From an uncultured Alphaproteobacteria bacterium (lineage in GTDB: Bacteria > Pseudomonadota > Alphaproteobacteria > CALKHQ01): a DNA stretch of 18,971 nt. The translations under genes and the position numbers were made by a program. The DNA lies in the NCBI GenBank assembly GCA_937988735.1, contig CALKHQ010000228.1, positions 1 through 18,971 of the forward strand, written 5' to 3'. The notes beneath the pieces are model-generated. The model made no database searches, had not been told where the DNA came from, and saw nothing but the letters and a program-made list of their open reading frames with translations. Positions 1 through 5,751 of this stretch are shown in pieces; the stretch's first letter is position 1; the number at the start of each line of letters is the position of its first letter.

Positions 1-68
1 TCGGCCGCGCGGCCGAAATGCTGCTCCCGGCCGAGCGCGACGAAGTAGCGGAGATGGCGCAGCTGTAT
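1..68 (-). CDS. LysR-type transcriptional regulator, N-terminal fragment (runs off the window; no canonical start codon)
   Basis: The minus strand reads QLRHLRYFVALGREQHFGRA, the typical opening of a LysR winged helix-turn-helix domain (a first helix with LRxLRYF, then the HFGRAA turn). About 21 residues are visible before the window ends. The codon where family members have their initiator Met is ATA (66-68). An in-frame TAA lies at 81-83, and the only codons between are CGC, GCA, CCC and GTC, so no ATG, GTG or TTG start exists. A CTG two codons later (60-62) is the only near-cognate alternative. No convincing Shine-Dalgarno sequence is visible. It points the same way as the cyclase gene, 53 bp downstream of that gene's stop. 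The family call is good from the motif; whether the gene is translated is uncertain. Confidence 0.6.
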   Translation of the reverse strand, partial: MQLRHLRYFVALGREQHFGRAA

Positions 69-121
69 GACGGGTGCGCGTTACCCCGGAATGCAGCGGT
101 GCGCCAGCCCGATCGCGGCGG

Positions 122-1069
122 TCACTGCGCCGGCGGGGTCGGCCGCATCACGCCGTGCTCGTCGCGGACCAGCGGGTGCTCCTGGGTCGGCAGCGGCGCG
201 CCCGGCATCTCGCCGATGCTGACCCCGTGCGGCCAGTCCGCCGGTGCCACCGCGATGTAGCGGGCATAGCCGCCGGTGCCGCCCAGGGGCTTCGCGAAGC
301 CGATGATGATGAGCGCGCCCGCCTCCGGCACCTGGTCGAGGTTGGCGACACCCTCGGCCTGGGCGAAGTTGTTGTGCATCAGCCAGTGCTCGCCTTCCAG
401 CGTCGGCGTGGTGTCGGTGTCCAGCGGCTCGTGGCCGTGGAACAGGATGTTCCGCTCCAGGTGCAGGAACTGCAGCGCCGCGAGGCTGACGCCCGGGAAG
501 GGCTTCTGGTTGAAGCGCTCCACCTCGCCCCAGCGCTTGTGCCAGTCGGAGCGCACCATCACCACCGAGCCCTCGGGGATGCGGCCGTGCTCCGCCTCCC
601 ACGCCTCGATGTCGGCGACCTGCAGGTGATAGCCCTCGTCCTCGGCCACCTTGCCGGAAATGTCGATCACCACCAGAGGCCGGATGGCGTAGGTCGCGGG
701 CAGGTCGCTGATGGTGGCGCCCAGCGGGTTCCAGTGCGCCGGCGGGTCGAGCTGGGTGCCGTACTGGTCGGTCGGCAGCGTGTAGGCGGTGGCGACGAAG
801 CCGTGCTGCTCGTAGGTGAACTCGTCGCCGACGTCGACATAGCCCTCGATCGCGCGCCCCGCGACCGCCGGCCGGAACTCCGCCTGGCCGAACCCCGGCC
901 AGACTGCCTGCACCGGCTCGAAGGCGTGGGTGAGGTCGATGTACTTCGCGCTGAGGAACACCTCGTCATAGACGCCCCACAGCCCGGGCTGGTCCTGTGC
1001 GGCGGCCGGCGTCCCGGCGGCGAGCATGGCGGCGAAGGCGACGGCGAACGGCGACAGACGCGGCTTCAT
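122..1069 (-). CDS. Exported cyclase-family (kynurenine formamidase-like) metal-dependent hydrolase
   Basis: This 315-residue protein has a Sec-type signal peptide (basic MKPR, hydrophobic core at residues 8-20, likely cleavage after TPAAA near residue 24), so it should act in the periplasm. The body matches the cyclase/PF04199 fold, whose members hydrolyse amides, lactones or related bonds using Mn or Zn. The metal-site region at residues 103-112 reads YGTQLDPPAH. The usual family motif is HxGTHxDxPxH, so the first two histidines are replaced while Asp108 and His112 remain. Later blocks such as FPGVS (191-195), HGHEPLDTDTTP (211-222) and HWLMHNN (228-234) fit the family. The start at 1069 is chosen because GGAGGAGG (1076-1083) lies 6 nt upstream and the signal peptide begins there. 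It is the third gene of the minus-strand block after lacI and the Ldh2 gene, separated from the latter by 150 bp containing strong hairpins. The substrate is unknown; lactone hydrolysis is one possibility given the neighbours. Confidence 0.85.
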   Translation of the reverse strand: MKPRLSPFAVAFAAMLAAGTPAAAQDQPGLWGVYDEVFLSAKYIDLTHAFEPVQAVWPGFGQAEFRPAVAGRAIEGYVDVGDEFTYEQHGFVATAYTLPTDQYGTQLDPPAHWNPLGATISDLPATYAIRPLVVIDISGKVAEDEGYHLQVADIEAWEAEHGRIPEGSVVMVRSDWHKRWGEVERFNQKPFPGVSLAALQFLHLERNILFHGHEPLDTDTTPTLEGEHWLMHNNFAQAEGVANLDQVPEAGALIIIGFAKPLGGTGGYARYIAVAPADWPHGVSIGEMPGAPLPTQEHPLVRDEHGVMRPTPPAQ

Positions 1070-1160
1070 GGGCACCCTCCTCCAGCAGATGGCTTGACGC
1101 CCGCCGAGTGTAGCCCGTTCGCATGCCCGCTGTCCCGGCGCACTCCGTGCCGGCGCGGCT

Positions 1161-1184
1161 CCCTCCCCCGGCAACGGGGGAGGG
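1161..1184. repeat. Perfect 10-bp inverted repeat with 4-nt loop (REP-like hairpin)
   Basis: The left arm CCCTCCCCCG (1161-1170) is the exact complement of CGGGGGAGGG (1175-1184) around a GCAA loop (TTGC on the minus strand). It lies between the Ldh2 gene stop and the cyclase gene start, inside the likely minus-strand transcript. It has no U tract, so it is not a textbook terminator. Very similar C/G-rich hairpins are dispersed intergenically in many GC-rich Alphaproteobacteria, so a repeat element or mRNA-stability element is likely; that comparison is from memory. Confidence 0.6.
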
Positions 1185-1192
1185 TCCCGGCG

Positions 1193-1210
1193 CGCTGCGG
1201 TATCGCAGCG
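1193..1210. repeat. 7-bp hairpin just downstream of the Ldh2-family gene
   Basis: CGCTGCG (1193-1199) pairs with CGCAGCG (1204-1210) around a GTAT loop. In the minus-strand transcript it forms about 10 nt after the stop codon at 1220, and the larger hairpin at 1161-1184 follows. Together they could slow transcription or protect the 3' end of the upstream message. No T run follows. Confidence 0.4.
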
Positions 1211-1219
1211 GATAGGGGG

Positions 1220-2290
1220 TCAGATCCCGGCGAGGCGGCGGATCTCGTCGGCCTCGACGCCGAACAGGGCGCCGGCTTCGAGGATCTGGCTCCACGTGGT
1301 GTCGTCGATCGGAATGCCGTCGCGGAGCCGCTGCTGCCGGGTGCGGTGCTCCATCTCGCCGGGCATCATCACCGGCCGCGCGGGGTCCCTGGGTGGCGAG
1401 GCGGTGACCCAGCCGGCGAAGCGCAGGATCTCCGCCTCGTAGGCGGCGCGGTCCACCAGCGGGGCGGGGTCGATCGCGATCGAGGTCATCGCGTTCTCCA
1501 TCACCGTCACCCCCGGCGCGGTGCAGCCGCCGCCGGAGAGCGCGCCGGCCAGCAGGTCGGTCACGATGTTGAGTCCGTGCCCCTTGTGGCCGGCGATGGT
1601 GAGCAGCGCGCCGCCGGCGTAGAAGTCGGCGGGGTCGGTGGTCGGGTTGCCGTGCCGGTCCACGATCGTGCCCTCCGGTACCGGCAGGCCCTTGTTGCGC
1701 GCCACCTGAAGCTTGCCCTCGGCGACGACGGTGGTGGTGAAGTCCAGCAGGATCGGCGGACCCCCGGCGCCGTCCGGCCCCTTCGGGCGGGGAATGCAGA
1801 TGGTGACCGGGCTCGGCGACAGCCGGCGGTCGGTGCCGCCGAAGGGGGCCGCCATCAGCCCGATGCCGGTGGTGTTGAGGAAATGGAGCGAGATCAGCCC
1901 GTGGTGGGCGAGCTGCTCCGCCCACGCGCCCTGGCGGCCGGTGTGGCCGACATGGCGGATCGAGACCAGCCCGATCCCGATCGCCTTCGTCTTGGCGGCC
2001 AGCAGCTCCATCGCCTGCTCGCAGATGGTCTGGCCGAAGCCCATGTGGCCGTCCACCACCGCCATCGCCGGCGTGTCGACCACGGTGGTGATGGTCTGGC
2101 CCGGCTTCACCTTGCCGTCCTTCAGCCAGACGGAATAGCGCAGCACCCGGATGATGCCGTGGGAATCGTGGCCGGCGAGGTTGGCGTCCACCAGGTTCGC
2201 GGCGATGCGGCGCGCTTCCTCATGCGTGCAGCCGCCGGCCTCGAAGATGCGCGTCGCCGCGTCGGTCAGCGGCCCGCTGTGGATCTGCAT
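1220..2290 (-). CDS. Ldh2-family (malate/L-lactate/ureidoglycolate-type) NAD(P)-dependent 2-hydroxyacid dehydrogenase
   Basis: This 356-residue protein belongs to the Ldh2 family (malate, L-sulfolactate, ureidoglycolate and 2,3-diketogulonate oxidoreductases), which interconvert 2-hydroxy and 2-oxo acids, or imines, in the cytoplasm. Visible family marks are HDSHGIIR (41-48) with the catalytic His44 and Arg48, VGHTGRQGAW (114-123), LLDFTTT (181-187) and GHKGHGL (234-240) with the cofactor-site lysine at 236. Length is normal for the family. The start at 2290 is favoured because an AGGGGGGA ribosome site lies just upstream and the family's N-terminal helix begins there. It follows lacI on the minus strand after 44 bp, so both are probably cotranscribed. 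Substrate cannot be read from the sequence; in this setting a sugar-derived 2-hydroxy or 2-oxo acid is likely. Confidence 0.9.
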   Translation of the reverse strand: MQIHSGPLTDAATRIFEAGGCTHEEARRIAANLVDANLAGHDSHGIIRVLRYSVWLKDGKVKPGQTITTVVDTPAMAVVDGHMGFGQTICEQAMELLAAKTKAIGIGLVSIRHVGHTGRQGAWAEQLAHHGLISLHFLNTTGIGLMAAPFGGTDRRLSPSPVTICIPRPKGPDGAGGPPILLDFTTTVVAEGKLQVARNKGLPVPEGTIVDRHGNPTTDPADFYAGGALLTIAGHKGHGLNIVTDLLAGALSGGGCTAPGVTVMENAMTSIAIDPAPLVDRAAYEAEILRFAGWVTASPPRDPARPVMMPGEMEHRTRQQRLRDGIPIDDTTWSQILEAGALFGVEADEIRRLAGI

Positions 2291-2334
2291 CGGCTTTCCC
2301 CCCTGCGAGTCGGTTCTGGTTTCTGCCGCAGACG

Positions 2335-3378
2335 CTAGACCCTGCGCCGGCGCAGGGGCCAGCCCCTCGGCGGGGCGGTGGAGCTGCGGAGCGCGATTTC
2401 CGACGGCACGGTGACGATGCGCTGCCCCGGCGGGGCGGCGCCGCGGAGGCGCTGCAGCATCAGGTCGGCCGCATGGCGCCCGACCAGCTCCATGTTGCGA
2501 TAGATGACCGTCACCGGCGGCCACAGCAGGGACGCGGTGTGCGGATCGTCGGAGCCGACGAAGGAGAGGTCGTCGGGGATCGAGATCTCCAGCTCGCGCA
2601 GCGCCTGATAGGCGCCCATGGTAAGCTGGTTGGCGCCGGCGATCAGCGCCGTCGGCGGCTCGGGTCCGGTCATCATCGCCCGCGTCACCTCGCGGCCGAA
2701 GGCGATCGACTGGTCGTCGGCCCGGACCAGCGCCTCGTCCACCGGCAGGCCGAACTCGGCCATCGCGGCGAGGAAGCCCTCCAGCCGCTCGCGGCCCGGG
2801 CGGATGGCGCGGGACGGCGCGATCAGCGCGATCCGCCGGTGGCCGAGGTGGGCGAGCTGTTGCACGATCGTCCGCATGGCGGTGCGGTGGTCGCTGTAGA
2901 CCGCGTCGTGATCGGTGCCGCAGTCGCGGTCGATCAGCACCACCGGCACCGGGGCCGCGTCCAGGGCCGCCGCGACGGCGCGGTCGGTGTCGTCGGCGAG
3001 GAGCGCGATCAGGCCGTCGAACATGTTGTGGCCGGCCATCGCCAGCACGTCGCGCTCGATCTCGGTCCGGAAGTCGGTGTTGAACAGCATCAGGTGATAG
3101 CGCGCCCGTGCCAGGTGGCGCTCCACCGTCAGCGACACGATCGCGTTGGTGATGTTGGTGATGTCCGGCAGCATGAAGCCGACGCGGCGGGTGCGCTGGG
3201 TGCGCATCGACTGGGCGGCCGCGTGCGGGGCGTAGTTCAGCTCCCGCATCGCCCGCAGCACCGCGTCGCGCTTTTCCGGCCGGACGTTGGGCGACCCGTT
3301 GACCACCCGCGACGCGGTCATCGGCGAGACCCCGGCCAGCCGCGCCACGTCCTTGATGGTCGGTTTGGTGCTGCGCAT
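2335..3378 (-). CDS. LacI-family transcriptional regulator
   Basis: This 347-residue protein begins with a classic LacI helix-turn-helix: IKDVARLAGVSPMTASRVVN at about residues 8-27, then the hinge segment around NYAPHAAAQSMR. A periplasmic-binding-protein-like effector domain follows (VGFMLPDITN, IDRDCG, GHRRIALI, PDDLSFVGSDD). Such regulators usually bind a sugar or sugar derivative and leave the operator. The recognition helix has Met-Thr where LacI has Tyr-Gln. It is divergent from a sugar importer, and two identical palindromic operators lie between them, so it probably represses both sides. Start choice: ATG at 3378 gives the usual short leader before the helix-turn-helix. An in-frame ATG at 3396 lies inside the operator and would add six residues (MVTLPL). 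Neither has a visible Shine-Dalgarno, so translation may be leaderless. Confidence 0.93.
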   Translation of the reverse strand: MRSTKPTIKDVARLAGVSPMTASRVVNGSPNVRPEKRDAVLRAMRELNYAPHAAAQSMRTQRTRRVGFMLPDITNITNAIVSLTVERHLARARYHLMLFNTDFRTEIERDVLAMAGHNMFDGLIALLADDTDRAVAAALDAAPVPVVLIDRDCGTDHDAVYSDHRTAMRTIVQQLAHLGHRRIALIAPSRAIRPGRERLEGFLAAMAEFGLPVDEALVRADDQSIAFGREVTRAMMTGPEPPTALIAGANQLTMGAYQALRELEISIPDDLSFVGSDDPHTASLLWPPVTVIYRNMELVGRHAADLMLQRLRGAAPPGQRIVTVPSEIALRSSTAPPRGWPLRRRRV

Positions 3379-3381
3379 TAG

Positions 3382-3395
3382 TGGTAACGTTACCA
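3382..3395. promoter_or_regulatory. LacI-family operator O1 (TGGTAACGTTACCA)
   Basis: This is a perfect 14-bp palindrome with a central CG, the usual form for LacI-family operators. It ends 3 bp before the lacI start codon at 3378. A possible minus-strand promoter (-35 TTGTCA at 3414-3409, -10 TAACGT at 3392-3387) would have its -10 inside this operator, which would give autorepression. Confidence 0.85.
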
Positions 3396-3397
3396 TC

Positions 3398-3416
3398 TTG
3401 CCGGCAATTGACAATT
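3398..3416. promoter_or_regulatory. Two further small dyads next to O1
   Basis: TTGCCGGCAA (3398-3407) is a perfect 10-bp palindrome. AATTGACAATT (3406-3416) is a symmetric 11-mer that shares two bases with it. They abut the O1 operator and overlap the candidate -35 of the lacI promoter. They may be sites for a second regulator, or chance symmetry; there is no direct support for binding. Confidence 0.3.
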
Positions 3417-3459
3417 CCGCACGGTCATGGACCGGGGCTGATTTCGTGCCCGTTTTGCC

Positions 3460-3488
3460 TTGACTCGTCCGCGAGCCCGCGGTCAAGC
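3460..3488 (+). promoter_or_regulatory. Candidate sigma-70 promoter of the CUT2 importer operon
   Basis: TTGACT (3460-3465) matches the -35 consensus at five of six positions. With a 17-bp spacer the -10 would be TCAAGC (3483-3488), a weak match. The O2 operator begins at the next base, so repressor bound there would cover the transcription start region. The -35 and operator placement are convincing; the -10 is not. Confidence 0.4.
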
Positions 3489-3502
3489 TGGTAACGTTAC
3501 CA
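3489..3502. promoter_or_regulatory. LacI-family operator O2 (TGGTAACGTTACCA)
   Basis: This is an exact second copy of the 14-bp palindrome at 3382-3395. The centres are 107 bp apart, about ten helical turns, which suits looping by a tetrameric repressor. It sits just downstream of the candidate importer promoter and 85 bp upstream of the binding-protein start. I found no third copy by eye in the window. Confidence 0.85.
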
Positions 3503-3587
3503 AGCCGTCTGCTGCAAGGGCCGGCACATGGCCCCGTCCGCGTCTCCCCGCCGCGGCCCGGGCCCAACAAACGGGAGGAAATGCGAG

Positions 3588-4592
3588 ATGCCGATGATTT
3601 CCCGGCGTTCGTTCACCGTCGGCACGCTCATGTCGCTGGGCGTCGCCGGCATGCCGATGTTCGTCCGCGCGCAGGAAGGCAAGACCGTCGCCCTGCTGTT
3701 CGACAGCCTGGTGTCGCCGTTCTGGGTCAGCGGCATCGAGATCATGCGGCAGACGGCGGAGGCCAAGGGCTGGACCACCCTCGAGGCCATCTCGGACTTC
3801 GACGACAACAAGCAGTTCGAGCAGGTCCAGGCGATGATCGAGCGCCAGGTGGACGGCATCCTGATCATCCAGACCGACGCCAATGCCGTGATCCCGGCGA
3901 TCCGCGCCGCCAACGAGGCGGGCATCCCGATGGTGCACTTCAACCGCCCGCCGGCGGAGAACGAGTATTACTCGGTCGCGATCCAGGCCGACAACCGCAA
4001 GATCACCCAGGATACCGTGCAGTTCATGGTGGACGAGGCGCGGCGTCTCGGCGGCACCTACAAGGCGGCAATCCTGATCGGCGACCTCGGCGACGTGAAC
4101 GCGATCCAGCGGCGTGACGGCTTCTTCGACATCGTCGACCAGAACACCGACATCATCGAGGTGGTGGCGCGCATCGCGACCGAGTGGAACGCGGACAAGG
4201 CCTTTGCCGGCCTCACCAACGCCTTCCAGGCCAACCCGGACATCAACTTCCTGTTCACCTCGTCCGACTTCATGCTGCCGCAGATCCAGCAGGTGCTGCG
4301 GGTCGCCGGCCGCTGGCACAAGCGCGGCGAGGAAGGGCACGTCATCTTCGGCGCCTTCGACGGCGACGCCACCGCCTACCAGCTTCTCGTCGACGGCTAC
4401 CTCGACGCCGACGGCGTGCAGAACCTATTCCTCGAGGTCGAGATGGCCTTCGGCGCCTTCGAGGCGATGTGGGCCGGCGAGCAGCCGGACAAGCTGCTGC
4501 TCGACCCGGGCTTCGTCATCCACGCCGGCAACCTCGAGGAGGTGCGCGACGAGATGTGGGGCTACGTGGTCTGGCAGAAGGAACACGGCTGA
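3588..4592 (+). CDS. CUT2-type sugar ABC transporter substrate-binding protein (Tat leader)
   Basis: This 334-residue periplasmic sugar-binding protein of the ribose/xylose (Peripla_BP_4) type captures a monosaccharide for the importer encoded downstream. The N-terminus has a twin-arginine leader: SRRSFTVG, a hydrophobic stretch, then likely cleavage at VRA/QEG. Two-lobe family features follow: VALLFDSLVSPFWVSG at the start of the mature protein, QVDGILIIQTDANAVIPAI in the first lobe, and GAFDGDATAYQLLVDGYLDA in the second. The start at 3588 is chosen because GGGAGGAA (3573-3580) is 7 nt upstream; an ATG at 3581 is out of frame and one at 3594 is a weaker option. It is the first gene of the LacI-controlled operon. 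The neighbouring ApsD-like dehydrogenase suggests a branched pentose such as D-apiose, which is inference. Confidence 0.92.
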   Translation: MPMISRRSFTVGTLMSLGVAGMPMFVRAQEGKTVALLFDSLVSPFWVSGIEIMRQTAEAKGWTTLEAISDFDDNKQFEQVQAMIERQVDGILIIQTDANAVIPAIRAANEAGIPMVHFNRPPAENEYYSVAIQADNRKITQDTVQFMVDEARRLGGTYKAAILIGDLGDVNAIQRRDGFFDIVDQNTDIIEVVARIATEWNADKAFAGLTNAFQANPDINFLFTSSDFMLPQIQQVLRVAGRWHKRGEEGHVIFGAFDGDATAYQLLVDGYLDADGVQNLFLEVEMAFGAFEAMWAGEQPDKLLLDPGFVIHAGNLEEVRDEMWGYVVWQKEHG

Positions 4593-4600
4593 GCGGATGC

Positions 4601-4627
4601 GGGGCGCGCGGCGGTGCGGCGCGCCCC
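4601..4627 (+). repeat. Intercistronic hairpin after the CUT2 binding-protein gene
   Basis: GGGGCGCGC (4601-4609) pairs with GCGCGCCCC (4619-4627) around a 9-nt loop, 8 bases after the stop codon, followed by CC and TTT. It is a very stable stem with only a short T stretch. Such stems between binding-protein and permease genes commonly protect the upstream message or cause partial termination, which keeps binding protein in excess. Confidence 0.6.
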
Positions 4628-4677
4628 CCTTTCCTCCGATGCGGATGTCCGGAACGAACGGGCCCTCGCGGGGGCCG

Positions 4678-4695
4678 GCCGGCCGTGCGGCCGGC
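4678..4695 (+). repeat. Second intercistronic hairpin ahead of the CUT2 permease gene
   Basis: GCCGGCC (4678-4684) pairs with GGCCGGC (4689-4695) around a GTGC loop. It ends 23 bp before the permease start and has no T run. It could limit permease translation or stabilise the processed downstream message. Confidence 0.45.
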
Positions 4696-4718
4696 GCCTG
4701 CCTGACCGGGGCTGACCG

Positions 4719-5747
4719 ATGAGCGCGACGGCGGTCGAGGCCGGCGGCGGCGCGGGCCTGCGCCGCTTCCTCGTCCGGCACGTGCTGATGTCGGAGTACC
4801 TGGTCCTCTACCTCAGCGTCCTCTATTTCCTCGCGATCTGGCCGTTCGTGCCGGAGATGGCCACCGCCAGCACCGCGGGGAACATCCTTTCCGCGATGCT
4901 GCCGCTGCTGGTGGTCGCCATCGGCCAGACCATCGTGCTGATCATCGCCGGCATCGACCTGTCGGTCACTGCGGTGATCGCGATGGCAAGCGTCGTCGGC
5001 GCCTCGATCATGACCGGCGACGGCGGCTATCTCGCCGGCTCGCCGTTCGCGGTGCCGGGCGGCATCGTCGCCTTCCTCGTCATCGGCGGCGCGGTCGGCC
5101 TGTTCAACGGCGTGTGCAGCACGAAGCTGCGGATGCCGTCGTTCATCGTCACCCTGACGATGATGATGTTCCTGTCCGGCGCGGCGCTCTGGTACACGAC
5201 CGCCCATACAGAGACCAGCAGCATCGCCGCCCTGCCGTCGGCCTTCGTCGCCATCGGCGGCGGCGACGTGGCCGGCATCCCGAACGCGCTGTGGGTTGCG
5301 CTCGCGGTCGCCGTGGCAATGCACCTGCTGCTCAGCCGCACCCTGTTCGGCCAGTGGCTCTACGCGATCGGCCGCAACCGCGAGGCCGCGCGCATTTCCG
5401 GCGTGCCGGTGGACAAGGTCATCATCTGGGCGTTCGTCATCAGCGGCCTGCTCGCGGCGCTCGCCTCCATCCTCTACACCGGCCGGCTGGAGACCGGCAC
5501 GCCGGTGCTCGGCCGCCGTTTCCTGCTCGACATCATTGGCGCGGCCGTCATCGGCGGGACCAGCCTGTTCGGCGGCCACGGCAAGGTGGTGTGGACGGTG
5601 TTCGGCGTGCTGTTCCTCGCGATGATCAACGCCAGCCTCGACCTGATCGGTCTCGGCCACGACTTTGCCGTCGGCGTGAAGGGCGCCGTGATCCTGCTGG
5701 CGGCGGTGCTGGACGCCGCACGGCGGCGCGTGCTGGCGCGGCAGTAG
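4719..5747 (+). CDS. CUT2-type sugar ABC transporter permease (first)
   Basis: This 342-residue inner-membrane protein of the RbsC/XylH (BPD_transp_2) family has about eight to ten hydrophobic segments. Family motifs are GIDLSV (78-83), AIGRNREAARISGVPV (216-231) and GGTSLFGGHG (279-288). It forms half of the sugar channel. A second, different permease is encoded after the ATPase gene, so the pore is probably a heterodimer rather than the homodimer of RbsC. The ribosome site is weak (GGGG about 8 nt before ATG), and two hairpins lie upstream, consistent with lower expression than the binding protein. The ATPase gene starts 4 bp after this stop. Confidence 0.93.
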   Translation: MSATAVEAGGGAGLRRFLVRHVLMSEYLVLYLSVLYFLAIWPFVPEMATASTAGNILSAMLPLLVVAIGQTIVLIIAGIDLSVTAVIAMASVVGASIMTGDGGYLAGSPFAVPGGIVAFLVIGGAVGLFNGVCSTKLRMPSFIVTLTMMMFLSGAALWYTTAHTETSSIAALPSAFVAIGGGDVAGIPNALWVALAVAVAMHLLLSRTLFGQWLYAIGRNREAARISGVPVDKVIIWAFVISGLLAALASILYTGRLETGTPVLGRRFLLDIIGAAVIGGTSLFGGHGKVVWTVFGVLFLAMINASLDLIGLGHDFAVGVKGAVILLAAVLDAARRRVLARQ

Positions 5748-5751
5748 AGCC

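Noticed and set aside
1..16. Perfect 16-bp palindrome TCGGCCGCGCGGCCGA
   Set aside because: It falls in the codons for the conserved Gly-Arg-Ala-Ala of the LysR helix-turn-helix and is explained by coding.
74..2338. 754-codon open frame on the plus strand
   Set aside because: It is antisense to the cyclase and Ldh2 genes, its product is rich in Arg, Gly, Ala and His with no recognisable motif, and it arises from GC-rich codon bias.
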